Below, piece by piece: positions 1-10,609 of a stretch of 64,000 nucleotides of DNA. Under the pieces are notes generated by a model. That model worked only from the letters and a program-made list of their open reading frames with translations, had not been told where the DNA came from and ran no database searches. The stretch comes from Steinernema hermaphroditum. Its lineage: Eukaryota; Nematoda; Chromadorea; Rhabditida; Steinernematidae. The position numbers were made by a program, and so were the translations under genes. How positions within the stretch are numbered: the first letter of the stretch is position 1; every line of letters begins with the position of its first letter. Location of the stretch: positions 10,230,001-10,294,000 of the forward strand of contig CM059622.1 in the NCBI GenBank assembly GCA_030435675.1, read 5' to 3'.

Positions 1-573
1 CCAAGCTAAATGGCAGAAAAGTAGAAGAAGATGAAGACGAGCGCCTACCGGCCGCAAAGATTCCGAGATGCTTGTGAAACGGTGCACTGCCTTCTGACCC
101 ATTTCGTTGACATAGTTGATAAATCTGAATGAGGTTTATCTACAACTGGACGTCATGGCAGATCAAACCTAATAATGGCCGTGGAATAGGTCATTTCAAG
201 TTGGCTCTGGGTCTCCCAACTCCAATACGGAGCACTTGCCTCCATCTGACGAGCTCGGATGAGGAAATCAGAGATGGTCACGGCCAGAGGAGTGTTGCGC
301 CCCATTCTAGAACGAACACCTGGGTGAAATCTGGCCACAAAGAGCGAGCTCACCTGGTCTTCCACATGGACAACATGTTAAGAACAACGTACAAGTGCTC
401 GGGATCGTTCGACTGGAACAGGTTGCGCACAATCGTCCATTCGACCCTGGAGAAGTAAGAATTTGGAGCAGCTGGAGAGGAGAAACTCACTTGTTGAAGG
501 GAACTTGCCAGCACCGCAGTTTGACGCTCTTCCCTTCCTTCTTCTGCCGTTTTTTCGAACTCTGAGGAGGCAT
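1..573 (-). CDS. LAS1L: LAS1-like pre-rRNA processing endonuclease (5' part of gene)
   Basis: LAS1 is the HEPN endonuclease that cleaves internal transcribed spacer 2 during 60S ribosome maturation in the nucleus. The model has exons 573-491, 446-354, 306-169, 124-49 and 5-1, with 43-47-base introns; all phases agree and give about 131 residues. The N-terminus is basic (residues 7-18). Family features are the stretch ending in W-K-T-R (about residues 25-60), where LAS1 proteins have W-R-S-R, and the A-I-I-R-F-I-N segment near residue 105. The last visible bases start an L-G codon pair, where the family has L-G-x-P-x-W-L-V-D-x-R-H; that HEPN motif lies outside the window. A TTTTAG acceptor sits 15 bases upstream of the ATG, so the message may be trans-spliced. 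The four-helix protein gene lies upstream on the same strand, 324 bases away. I chose the ATG at 573 because it joins in frame through canonical splice sites. Confidence 0.8.
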
Positions 574-896
574 CCTGTTGGGAAATCCTAAAACGGAGGA
601 TCAGAATACGGAGCGTAAGCATGAAGATGCAGAGGCACGGGATATATAATGAATTAAAAGAAAACGTTTTGCATGTACCCTCAAGAAAACGGCAAAGTTT
701 AAATTCATAGTAGGAGTTTATAACTGCACAGGGAAATCGCCGTGGGAGTAGCTTTATGTCATACCAGACGAACAGACGCTGTCTTCGTCCCGTCAGGCGC
801 AGTTGTTTTCTGAATCGTTGTGCCTCGGATGTAGAAAGATAAGAAGTGTATTCCATGAACATACATTTTAATAATAAAACCTCCAGAAACACTCTC

Positions 897-1631
897 TCAA
901 ATGTCGATCTGGTTGTTTTCTTCTGACATCGTTTTCACTTTCGACTTCACATTTCTCTTTGACTTCTGCTCCCTCCTCGACTTCTCCTTGTTCTTTGATT
1001 TCTCTTCCTTCTTCGACTTCTCCTTCTTCTTCCATTTCTCTTCCCTCTTCGACATCTCTTTGGCCGTCTGCTCCTTCACTGACTTCATCGTGGACTTGGG
1101 CGTCCTAACACTTTGCTTGGGCGTCGTAGTACTTTGCTTAGGCGTCGTAGTACTCTCTACCTTCTGGCTGCCATGATTCGCCGCGCGGCCAACGAGCACT
1201 TCGAGGACGAAACCAGCCCAGCAGACGTAGCCGAAGATCTAGGATAGCCATGAGCACTGATTTCTGTCACGGGTGACCTACAACGATGTCGTCATGGCAC
1301 GTGACCGTGAGAGTGACGACAATGAACGAGAAGACCGACATGGTGGCGCGGATGAAGGTGTAGAGGATGACCTTCCGGGCGATGAGCAGAATTGCGAAAA
1401 GGATGATGGTGTAGAGGGTGAGGAATCCAATGGCGCTGGCGGCGAGCCACGATACCGAGACACTTTTGAAGGCGAACGCCATGGAGCACTCGCAGTTGAG
1501 CCAATGGTAGATGTAGAGTCCGAAGAACATGATGTGCAGTAGCTGGAAAGGAGTTGACGGCGGCGCAGCTGCAGAAGACTCACCATGACGAACAGGCGCA
1601 GCAGCAGATGCTTCGGGTTCACTTCGACCAT
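897..1631 (-). CDS. Four-transmembrane protein with lysine-rich cytoplasmic tail
   Basis: I do not recognise the family. The model has exons 1631-1584, 1542-1282 and 1238-897, with introns of 41 and 43 bases, and gives 216 residues. Hydrophobic segments lie at about residues 7-27, 40-60, 64-95 and 104-117, suggesting four helices with no clear signal peptide. The last 95 residues are highly charged: Thr/Pro/Lys units (TTTPKQS, twice) are followed by Lys/Glu/Ser heptad-like repeats such as KKEKSKKEEKSK, then an acidic end. The plan resembles small tetraspan membrane proteins of ecdysozoans, but I claim no relationship. The lysine-rich tail would face the cytoplasm if both ends are inside; that is inference. 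The start codon lies in exon 1, after no obvious signal. LAS1 follows on the same strand. Confidence 0.65.
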
Positions 1632-2509
1632 TCCGAGTTCCGACCTTCGAGTGCTACGACAGAGTTCAGACTGAGTGACGGATGTTTCCCTTTTGCAGAC
1701 AGTTGCAGTGATGCTGTCTACAGTCTAGACACGAGTATATCGCTGCCATCTATGAATAGAGGGGCGCCTAAAGTCGGTGTTTTATATGGCGTTCCACTAT
1801 TTATATGTGCGACTCCGAAGAAGGGCTGCTGTCCCCTCTTTTGCTTGCGTCGATTTCGACGATCCGAGAACTTCCAGAGAAGAGATGATTGAAAGTGGAA
1901 GTGGTCAGAGCCGGCGGCGTCAAAAGGAAGTCGTCGGCTAATCTCCGGTCCCTTTCAGCCACTCAAAGTCGCGTTGTTTGCGCTTTCGCCGACTGTTCCC
2001 GTTCCCACTGGACTCTTTAGGCACAATTGTTGACATGTCCATGCGGATCGCACCCAGCCTCCTATACTTAGGGCTCGCTCCTTGCATGCCTAATTCCGGG
2101 ACGAATTCATAATCGCTTGATGACGCGTCGCTGACAGCTCAGCGACCCTCCGGAGGTCCTCGAAACTTGGCTCCTTCCACTTCCGGCGCGGTGACACGTT
2201 CCCTCGGGTTCGCTCAATCTTCGCCCGGAGGAGGGACGACCTGCGGGTCCGGCGGCGCCTCTTCTTGAATCACTCGGCGCGGGGCAATCGAATTATTATG
2301 CGTGCGCACTTCAGATCGCAAAATTCAAAAAGCCACCGGCGCCGGCGCTAAACACATCCGATTTATGAAAAGTAAATTAAATCGTCGTCGTCCGGGGGGC
2401 GGGGTCACCCATCTCGGTGTCCTCCGGCAACTCTCCAACCTCCCGAGGCAGAGTCCCCTTCGGCAACTTGTGCCGCGCCCTCCTCGATGCCGCGCTTCTG
2501 AGACCCGCG
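1632..2509. promoter_or_regulatory. Divergent intergenic region between the four-helix protein and Ly6 genes
   Basis: This 878-base gap separates a minus-strand start (1631) and a plus-strand start (2510), so it should carry both promoters. It holds no ORF I can support; the frames across 1554-1892 look like chance. I could not place a TATA box or initiator. The 200 bases before 2510 are GC-rich. Confidence 0.35.
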
Positions 2510-3255
2510 ATGAGAATGCCCCCCGGCGCCGGCCTTCTGAACCTCGTTCCGCTCCTCCTCGGCCTCTTCTTCGTCCTCTGCGTCCACCGAGGTGAGTGCT
2601 TATGGCCAAGTTGCCGGCCCTCGCCTTGTTCGGGCCTAATTGAGTCGCGCGCGCAATCAGCGCCCCTTGGAGGGGTAAACAATTCGAATATGCGCATATG
2701 CAAATGAGCCGATGACAATTAGGGCCGCTCCTAAGAATCCCGTTGTAGGCGCCGCGATCATCTGCTTCGACTGCCACTCAGACCAGGGGACGTGCAACGA
2801 AGGCGAGTGCGAGGGAGTCGTCTGTGTCAAGATGGAAACTTCGAATATCGACGACGGTTCGTTAGGCCCCTTCCCTCTTTTTGGGCCTCAATTAGTCACT
2901 CCGGAGGCGACGGACCGCGTGAATATCCCCGAAATTGCCCTCGGCCCCCAGGCGCACACGCGCTCCAATTAATTTCCCGCAAGGCGATACGTGCCACAAA
3001 ACAAACAAAGCCGCTTTAGATCGTCGGACCGTGCAGAAGGGTTGCGGGCTGGAGTACGAGGATAGCGAGTGCCAGCAGACCGGCCTCGGCAGCAAGTGGA
3101 CCTCCCGGTGCGTCTGTGATCAGCCCCTCTGCAACGGCGATGCCGCCTTAATCGCCTCGGGGCTGGAGCCCCCGGCAGACGACGCCTCGGCCCTCCGGAG
3201 CTCCCTCCCGGTCCTCGTCGGATCCCTCTTCGCTCGACTTTTGCTCAACTTCTGA
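2510..3255 (+). CDS. Ly6/uPAR (three-finger) protein, probably GPI-anchored
   Basis: This is a small secreted cell-surface protein of the three-finger fold; members bind receptors or channels, and the ligand here is unknown. The model has exons 2510-2591, 2749-2856 and 3020-3255 (introns of 157 and 163 bases, long for this window), giving 141 residues. Residues 1-27 form a leucine-rich signal peptide. The mature part opens with I-C-F-D-C, then C-x4-C and V-V-C, and ends with a C-V-C-x4-C-N motif, the usual closing C-N of Ly6 domains. The last 20 residues are hydrophobic after a Ser-Ser pair, fitting a GPI-attachment signal. The ATG at 2510 was chosen over 2417 because it places the signal peptide at the N-terminus. 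An AATAAA follows the stop by 12 bases. Nematodes have many such proteins, so no orthologue is named. Confidence 0.75.
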
Positions 3256-3267
3256 CCGATTCTCTGG

Positions 3268-3273
3268 AATAAA
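3268..3273 (+). terminator. Polyadenylation signal AATAAA of the Ly6 gene
   Basis: A canonical AATAAA lies 12 bases after the Ly6 stop codon; the 3' UTR would be very short, as is usual in nematodes. Confidence 0.6.
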
Positions 3274-3896
3274 TCAGATTTTTACTTTTCGACTTTGCAC
3301 TGCATTCCCAGGGGGACGTTCGCACACGCCGAATTGGTCCTTTCCGACGGATCCTAAGCTTGGGCGAACGCTTGTAATAGATTACGCCGCCATACATTAG
3401 ACGAACAGTTGACTTCTTTGGCACTTTGTTATAAAGTCGTTGGTTGAGTTGCAAAAACGGACACAAGAAGCACAGAAACTGCCTTCCATTCGTCACGCCA
3501 AAATGTGTCTTTTTGAGTCCTAACTATAGTACAGAGTAGTTTGGTGGATAGAACCAATAGAAAGAAGCGTTCTCTGCCTGTCGATGTAGTATGTCTACAG
3601 AACGTGACTGCCTTCTTATCGGTAATTTGTTTTTCGGCGTTACAGCGGGTGTATTCGAAGAACCAGGCCGTCATGTGGACAGACGCTTTTTAGGTTGATG
3701 AAACAATCGCGGTACTTTTGCCACAGAAGTACCCGAAAACACGACGAAGGAAACCGGTCGGCTGCGTAGGAGGGCGCTCCAATCCCTTAATGATCCCTTG
3801 TGGACGACGCCATTTGCATTCGCCGCCGCCGGTGATAACAAATAAACAAATTCTTATCGTCCGCTTCTCTCTTTCCGTCGCCTCGTCTTCCGTGGA
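3274..3896. other. Intergenic region upstream of the dehydrogenase
   Basis: I see no gene in this 623-base gap. Short frames on both strands lack any recognisable domain. It should contain the promoter of the dehydrogenase that starts at 3897. Confidence 0.4.
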
Positions 3897-5017
3897 ATGG
3901 TCGCCCTTATAGCGTTGTTTTTATTGGCCCTCGTGGCCTTCTACCTCCTTCGATACTGGTGGGAGCGTTTCGAGATCGAGGATTTCGCCAAGAAGGCCGT
4001 CTTCATCACCGGCTGCGACAGTGGATTCGGACGCCTTCTGGCCCTGAAGTGCGCCGCCAACGGATTCCACGTGTTCGCCGGATGTCTAACTCGGGACGGA
4101 GAGGAGAGTTTGAGGGCGGAGAGCAAGGGGAAGGTGGTCACCCTTCCCCTTAACGTCACCGACGACGACTCGGTCAAGCAGGCGGCCGAGACCGTCGAGA
4201 AGAGCCTGAAGACGGGAGTCGGTGCGTCGTTCCTCAACAGAACCTGCCGAAGCCTTCTGTTTTCAGACTTTTGGGCTTTGGTGAACAATGCGGGTGTGTT
4301 TACGTGCTATGGCCCCGACGACTGGTGCACCATCGAGGACTACAAGTACTCCTATGACGTCAATACCCTCGGGATCGTCCGCACCACTCACGCCTTCAAG
4401 CCTCTCCTGAAGCGTTCCAGGGGCCGCATAATTACCGTAACCTCTGTGGCCGGTAGGATGTCCTCGCCTTGCGCCGGCCCTTACAGCGCCGCGAAATACG
4501 CGTAAGTCTAGAAGACTGACCTCGAAGGAGGTCTGGATTTCAGAGCGGAGTCCTACATGGACACGATCCGACAAGAGCTCCGTCCCTTCGGAGTCACCTG
4601 CTGTATTCTGGAGCCGGGAGCCTTCAAGACGAACCTTCTGGACCAGAGGGCGATGGAGAAACGCGTCGATAACGCCTGGAATCGACTCGATGACGAGCAG
4701 AAGAAGGAGTACGGTAGCGAGTATAAGAAGAACTGTGGGTGACTGTGACTTGGAGACGTCAAACTCGGGAGATTTCAGTCGTGCTCAAGTGGAACGAGAT
4801 TCTCCACACATTCGGAACCTCGAGGACCGACTACGTCGTCGACAATTACTACCACGCCATCTCTGCCCGTTTCCCCCGATTACGGTATCTATGTGGCTGG
4901 GACGCCCTGTTCTTCTACGGCCCTCTGACTCACCTTCCAACTGAAATCGCGGACTTCCTCCTCTGGCTTATCACACGTTTCTCCTTCTACCCTCCACCCC
5001 CGGGAAGCCTGAAGTGA
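3897..5017 (+). CDS. Short-chain dehydrogenase/reductase, SDR9C type (retinol/hydroxysteroid dehydrogenase-like)
   Basis: This is a NAD(P)-dependent oxidoreductase of lipid alcohols, probably on the ER membrane. The model has exons 3897-4221, 4267-4501, 4544-4734 and 4779-5017 with introns of 42-45 bases, giving 329 residues. Residues 2-20 form an N-terminal membrane anchor. The cofactor motif T-G-C-D-S-G-F-G is at 38-45, N-N-A-G at 115-118, the catalytic serine near 168 and Y-S-A-A-K at 181-185. The stretch with L-E-P-G-A-F-K-T is typical of the retinol dehydrogenase/17-beta-HSD6 branch, to which nematode DHS-2/DHS-16/DHS-20-like enzymes belong. The exact substrate cannot be told from sequence. 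The third intron uses donor GTGGGT at 4735, the only choice that keeps the C-terminal frame. The gene converges with the monooxygenase, with 46 bases between stop codons. Confidence 0.88.
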
Positions 5018-5063
5018 ATCACTCTGCTCCTTTCAATAGTTAAAACTTTAATACATCACATTC

Positions 5064-6420
5064 TCAAGAATGACTGAATCTCATCTTCTTGTAGGTCAGC
5101 ACGTTTTTCGCCCTCTCCATCGTAGTTGTTCGATACAACTCGATAATCTGGTCGGGAGTGTTGTACTCGAAGTTCCCGAGTTCCGCGTAGGCCCTGTAGA
5201 GATCCCACTGGGTCTTCCCCACGTAGTGGCACTCCTTCCTCTCGCCGAACTTCTCCTCGAGAAGCGAACCTCTTGTCTCTTCGAACTTCGCCATGACGTC
5301 CTCATCGAGTACGCCTGTGCCGTGGATCAAGGAGAGGGCGAACCTCACTTGATAGTCGAAGGCGATGAATGGAACCACGTGGAGGGGGAGCCCGACGAAG
5401 AAGAGCGACGTAGGGAACTTCCTGTGGACGAAGTGGAGGTGCAGGGGTTCGATGAACGTCTTCCGATGCTTCATCTCCACGATTCCTTCTTCGAGGAATG
5501 GGAACGCGTAACGGTAGCCGGTACAAAAGATTACGGCGTCGGCATCCGAGATGAACGATCCATCTTCTAGGAACAGGTCCCTGCCATCTTCCGTGAAATC
5601 CACGAGCGCCTTCCGTTCTTCAACGTTCTCTGGAAGAACGGAATACATCGGCGCCCTTCTGTGCAGCAAGTACACCTAGATTATCTGTCTTACTGATCGT
5701 TCTGTGCGTCCTCTACCGTACCTTCTTAGCCTCTGTCGCCACCTGCAAGGAGATGTCCATCCCGGAATTGCCCGCTCCAACAATGACCACCGTCGCGCCG
5801 TGGAACTCCTGGGGTCTTCTGTAGTCGTGGCTGTGTAGAGAGCGGCCACTGAAGGAGTGCTTCACTTCGGGATAAGCCGGATCCGAAAAGTGGCCGTTGC
5901 ATACGAAGACAACGTCGAAGGACTCGGTTTCTGTGGATCCGGAAGGAGTTTTGGCGGAGACTCGCCATGTGCTGCCCATTCTTCTCACATTTACAACTTC
6001 GTGATGGAACTAAAAAAGAAATTTGATGATCTACAATGTGCTTCAATAATGCGCTTCCTCACCTTAATCACTTCTACAAGGTTAGCGGCGTATTCCTCGA
6101 GGTACTTCCTGACGACTTGATGAGGGACGAAGGACTCGTCGCCCGAATCGTGGCTGAAGGGAACTCCGGGGTAGTGCATCACCTCCTTCGGAAGGTTCGT
6201 GCTGCAACAACACTGGTGGAAGGTCATCAGAAAGAAGCGCTTACCTCATGGTTTCGTAGAGACTCGAGTGGGAGTTCGTTTCCGGGGAGTAGATCCACGT
6301 GCCGCCAACGTTCCCGCTCTGTTCGAAGAGCGTAACCCTAAAGGCTCCATCTTCGAGGCACTTACGAGCCGTAAGAAGGCCGGCGGCTCCTCCGCCGATC
6401 ACCGCAACTCGTCTTGACAT
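5064..6420 (-). CDS. Flavin-containing monooxygenase
   Basis: The enzyme uses FAD and NADPH to oxygenate soft nucleophiles (N or S) in small molecules. Exons 6420-6245, 6201-6063, 6009-5722 and 5675-5064 (introns 43-53 bases) give 404 residues, close to the short nematode and fungal FMOs and shorter than the ER-anchored vertebrate forms (about 530). The FAD motif G-G-G-A-A-G is at 9-14. The FMO signature F-S-G-x3-H is at 158-164, ending in a H-D-Y stretch. The NADPH motif G-A-G-N-S-G is at 183-188, and the C-terminal F-C-T-G-Y is at 251-255. There is no C-terminal membrane anchor, so it is probably soluble. The ATG at 6420 places the FAD motif at the usual distance from the N-terminus; an upstream in-frame ATG at 6480 was rejected. 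No acceptor-like site is seen just before the start. Confidence 0.9.
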
Positions 6421-6886
6421 CGGAAGGGCGCCAGGGAAACGGAAAACTGTTTGACCGATCGTTGGTGTTTGGCGGTTCACTGGGCGATCGATTCCGAAAG
6501 CGATGCATTCGGCGTTGTAACTGACGCTGACGCAGAAAACGGCGTCGAAGCACGATTCCTCGAGGAGGACAAAGTCCTTCGATCATCTGACCTCATCGCG
6601 CTGAGGGAGACGAGACAAACGGTCTCGAATGGCTAATTCTGTCTGATTGCGGTGTCTCCTTGTCTCTGTCTTCGACGCAAGTCCGTAAACCTCAGTTTTA
6701 TCTTAGTCGGTGGACAAAACAGAATTCAAAAAGTGAGGCTGCACAAAAAAACTGAACGTACGACTGAATCTCCGATGTTTCCAAATCGCGTGACGCGTCT
6801 TTGCGCGGGAGCGAGTTCAGTTTGTATGGCGTGGGAGCTATGGGAGTAGAATTGCTCGCAGTTTCTGGAGATCCAGTGCGTTTCAG
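6421..6886. promoter_or_regulatory. Divergent promoter region of the monooxygenase and DONSON genes
   Basis: The 466 bases lie between a minus-strand start (6420) and a plus-strand start (6887). The right end finishes in GTTTCAG directly abutting the DONSON ATG, which is best read as a splice acceptor (trans-splice or 5' UTR intron). No other element could be assigned. Confidence 0.4.
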
Positions 6887-8914
6887 ATGGATGCTTGGAA
6901 GAAGCCGCGCGTGCTGAAACGGAAGAGAACGCAACGAAACGAGTGAGTTGCATCCCGGATTTCTCGGTTAGCGGTTAGCGCCACTTTCAGAAACTCCTCG
7001 CTCTCCGTGACTCTCGCCAGCGATGACTCTCAATCGCTTCCGCCGATCTCCTCCGGCGACAAGGAGAACGCGGAGTTCGGCGACAATCCCTTCTTGGTTT
7101 GTTCGGCTTTATCTCTAGCTGTCTGGAAGTGCTCATTTCAGAAGTACCAGCAGTCGATAGAATACAGCCTTGCGAAGAAGAAGAAGCTCTCGGACGTCTC
7201 TGAAGAAGTGAGTCCTCCGATCTTTTGCGCTTTAACCGCGGTATGTTCTCTCAGGCCAAGAGCACAGAAGCTCAGGCAAAGGCGCTTCCCGTGGACATGC
7301 GTCCAGCCGACAAGCTTCGCCTCGTTTCGCAGAAGCCTCTCCCGTGGATGAAGTCGATGAACGGCCCGGGGACGTCGATTGCCAGGGCGAACATCGGGGA
7401 CTTCAACGAGCTGCTGCTAAGCAGCTGCCGGGACCTGAGGGACAATGACGTCGCCCTCATGGAAGAACTTCTCCGCTCGGCTGCGATCTACCATCAGTAC
7501 CCCGATCTGACCGGAGTCGCACTGTTCCCCCGTTTAGAAGAGCACACAAAGGTTTCGGGCAATTTCAAGAATGCCGATGACACCCGGCCGCTCTGCAACT
7601 CCCCAGAGCAGTTCTTCATCGCACTGAAAGCCGCGTGGTATACCATTCCTGGTATTCGACTCTTCATCCACCGATTTAGGTGCGACAGTTTCAATGATCT
7701 GTACAGGTCGTGGCGACGTAATCGCGGCCAAACGAGCTTCTACGTGTTTTGTCCCCAGTTCACAGTCCTCTTCGCGAAGATGAAGCCGCCGTCGGATAGG
7801 AATGAAGGCGATCTTGACCTCGAAAATTCATGTTGGATGCTGGACGACGAAGGACCGAGGCATGTCGTCATCATCAGCCCTACACTCCACGGGTTCCGTG
7901 ACGTCTTGAAGAAGGAAGGCATGTGTTAGCTTTCGCGACGGCTCTTATCAAGTGATTTGTAGGCATCGACTACTACCACATAGGCCCGGTGGAGAAGCCA
8001 GCGACCGCGAAGCCGGCGCGGAGATCGATAACGGACGCTCCGACAAATTTTGCGAACTTCGACGCCTTCAAAGATGATTCCACAGAGAAGTCGCCGGTGA
8101 CACAGTCACAGCCAGCGCCAGCCAAGAGCGAATCTTCGTTTGATCTATCAGTGAGTGACAACGAGGATGAAGAGTAAGTGAGCCATTATCCTACTGTAAT
8201 CGCCTTTCGCCTTTCCAGTGGAGCAATATCAGATGAGGGCCACGATTCCGACTCCGCCGATTGGCTACGTGACATCGGAATCGACTCTCCCAACCGAACT
8301 TTCAAGTTAAGAAGATGCGCTACGGTAGGGGAACTGTCACAGCCGTCGTCCAACATAGCCAGCGGGACGACCGTAGCTGATGAAACCCTCCGAAGCTCCA
8401 TCGCAATCTGGAACCCCTCCAGCATCCAGAACTTTTGCGATTTCTTCCTCTACACCAACCACGGCCGTTCAGTCACGGGTCCTCAAGCCGGACTCGTCCC
8501 AACTCTGGCGTCGTGCTCCCCCTTCCTCAATTCCGCCATGAAGTCTCTTACGGTAGTTCAAAAGTGTTGCGCTAGTCACACTAAAGCTTTTAAGCTCTCG
8601 TCGCATTGTGCGAAATCGCCGAATGGTGGGCCACTGAAGTACGTTCTGGAACTGGATGACGGCCCCATTTTGCCGCACACAGTCGCAAATGTGAGGCCGA
8701 TGTGGAAGTTATGAGTAATCCGCTCGAGTTTCAGGTCGTAAAATTTATGAAACACGCTTCCGATCTGAATCACACAGAAAACGCCATGGAGCTGTTGTTT
8801 AACTCGCGGAACTTCTACACGGGATTCAACCAGGCAGCGGACAAAGAGAAATCGGAGTTCAGCGACGTGGAGCGGTGCGACATGAAGTGCCCCGGCTTCA
8901 GTTTCTCTTGGTGA
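6887..8914 (+). CDS. DONSON: DONSON (downstream neighbour of SON), replication initiation factor
   Basis: DONSON (C. elegans DNSN-1) helps deliver GINS to MCM2-7 so that the CMG helicase forms at origins. The model has exons 6887-6942, 6991-7096, 7142-7207, 7255-7918, 7963-8173, 8219-8690 and 8735-8914, with introns of 44-48 bases, giving 584 residues. The first 90 residues are polar and carry D-N-P-F. The central part has F-Y-V-F-C-P-Q-F-T-V-L-F followed by I-S-P-T-L-H-G-F-R-D, matching the family's Y-Q-F-T-V-L-F-R and I-S-P-T-T-R-G-L-R. T-G-P-Q-A-G-L-x-P-T-L at about 454-464 and P-I-L-P-H near 517-521 are hallmark motifs. The intron at 7919 must start with GC (G|GCATGT) to keep the frame. 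The start abuts a TTTCAG acceptor. ORC5 follows 151 bases downstream on the same strand. Confidence 0.9.
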
Positions 8915-9065
8915 ACTGTTTCTAATAAAGATTTTGCTCGGTGTCTCCATTTGTGTGTGTTCAACCGTGTTTGACTCGTCGCCTGAGGGCTATATCTTAT
9001 AGACTTAGAAGTAAATTTACTGTGGATCTCTCTAGACGAGAAGGCTTCCCAAGCGAAGCATAAAA
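8915..9065 (+). promoter_or_regulatory. DONSON-ORC5 intercistronic region
   Basis: An AATAAA at 8924-8929 lies 10 bases after the DONSON stop. The next gene starts 137 bases after that signal, with a CTCTCTAG acceptor-like site near 9030-9037. The spacing resembles SL2-type operons of nematodes, where a downstream message is trans-spliced about 100 bases after the upstream poly(A) signal. No separate promoter is visible. The operon reading is inference. Confidence 0.45.
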
Positions 9066-10609
9066 ATGCCGCAAACCACAAAGAAGCCCTCCGTGCGGGA
9101 ACTCTCGGCGACGCCGGAGAAGTACGACTTCGCCGACGAGTACGTCGACCGGATCCTGGAGCTCCTGCAGAATCCGTGCAGCTCCGCGGCGCACATCCGC
9201 GTGATCTCGTCGTCAACGGTTGCCCAGGAGCTCCTCGTGACGCGGCTCATGGCGAGAGGGGAGTTCCTCGGAGATACTGTGGTAGGCCCTCTTCCATCGT
9301 GGTTACTCTGATGTTGATCGTTTTCAGATGCTCAGAAAATTCGACTGCAACCTCCTCGACGGATGCGGCCGCGTTCTTCTGCGAGAACTCTACCATAAAC
9401 TCGAAATTCCTCAGGAGATCGACAGCTTCGAAACTCTCTGCGATGGACTCGACTTGGTCGGCAACTCGAAGCGCCGCGTCGCCGTCTTTTACAATGCCGA
9501 TCGCCTCCGTCGGTTTCCTCCGAATGTCCTGGCGATGCTGTTTGCAATAGCCGAAGAGGTGTGTTTTGCTGCGACAACGTCCGCTGTTTTAAATGTGCGC
9601 TTTATTTAGAAATACGACGGTTTTCGGATAGTGACCGTCGGCTCTTCGAAGATGGATTATTCCGAATCGTTTGAAATCACCTCGCCAGTGAATATCGTCA
9701 TCGAGAATTTCGCGAAAGGTTTGCTTTTTTGTTGTCCGCCTCAACCACTTACTTCGCAATTCAGATGACTTGCTTGATTATCTGACGGTAAGGTGCTTTC
9801 CCTCCGAAAAATCTATAGGGAGGGACGCGATTAGGACGATGTACGACACTATCAACCTGCACTGCAAAGAGCCCTTCGACTTGGAGCTCGTGGCGAAGCA
9901 AGCCTGGGGAGTGTACTTGAAGAGGGGCGGCTCCACGAAGGCGCTGGATTCTAAACTGTGGCTCGATGTTGTAAAACGACAGCTGACCGAGCTGTTTGAT
10001 GCCCCTGATATAGAAGATCCCAATTCAGTCCGCTTCGAGAATATGCCTCTTCTTACGCGCTACTTGATCCTGGCTTCTTACTGTGCCAGCTACAACCCAG
10101 TGTCGAGCGATCCTCGATTTTTTACGAAGGTTTTCACCATCATCCAGCACTGACTCCGTCGGTCATCTTGTTTTAGATGAGCGCCAAGCAGAAGAAGACA
10201 AATCACCCCGTCCCCGACAACTATAAGTCCGCCCATGAAATGGGACCAAAGAATTTTTCAATGAACCGGCTCCGGCAGATGTATCTGTTCTTAGCCGACT
10301 CGTTTACGACGCCTTCTGACCACCCCGAACGTTTGAATATCCCTTCTCAGGTAGGACACTCGTTTGCGGCTCCTCTAATTGATGTAGTTTAGATCCCCAA
10401 TCTAGTGACTGCAGGTGTTTTGAGTCGCCATTCCGCCGAAAGCAACTTGTCCGACCCTAAGTACTGTTGTTTGATATCGCTGGAAGCTGCAAAGTCCCTA
10501 GCAAGGTATGGATGCTCGTTTGCCACAAAAAAATCATGAAACTTTCAGATCTCTGAATGCAGAATTCGACCTGACAACTTTTCTATTCGATTTCGCTTCG
10601 CAAAATTGA
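9066..10609 (+). CDS. ORC5: Origin recognition complex subunit 5
   Basis: ORC5 is an AAA+ subunit of the complex that marks replication origins and loads MCM2-7. The model has exons 9066-9281, 9328-9558, 9610-9718, 9765-10129, 10177-10350, 10393-10505 and 10549-10609, with introns of 42-51 bases, giving 422 residues, close to human ORC5 (435). The C-terminal winged-helix region is the clearest match: R-Y-L-I-L-A-S-Y-C-A-S-Y-N-P-V-S-S-D-P-R (about 290-305), the K-K-T-N segment just after it, then a P-K-Y-C-C-L-I-S-L strand and the final F-D-F end. The usual ATPase P-loop (G-x4-G-K-T) is not seen; the equivalent position reads I-S-S-S-T-V-A-Q (about 46-53), so nucleotide binding may be lost. 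The start follows the AAAA context before ATG at 9066. Confidence 0.88.

Noticed and set aside
331..353. A 23-base intron in LAS1
   Set aside because: Too short to splice; the next acceptor at 307 gives a 47-base intron and a better family match.
129..458. 109-codon plus frame at the left edge
   Set aside because: It is antisense to LAS1 exons, whose minus-strand frames join with matching phases and family motifs.
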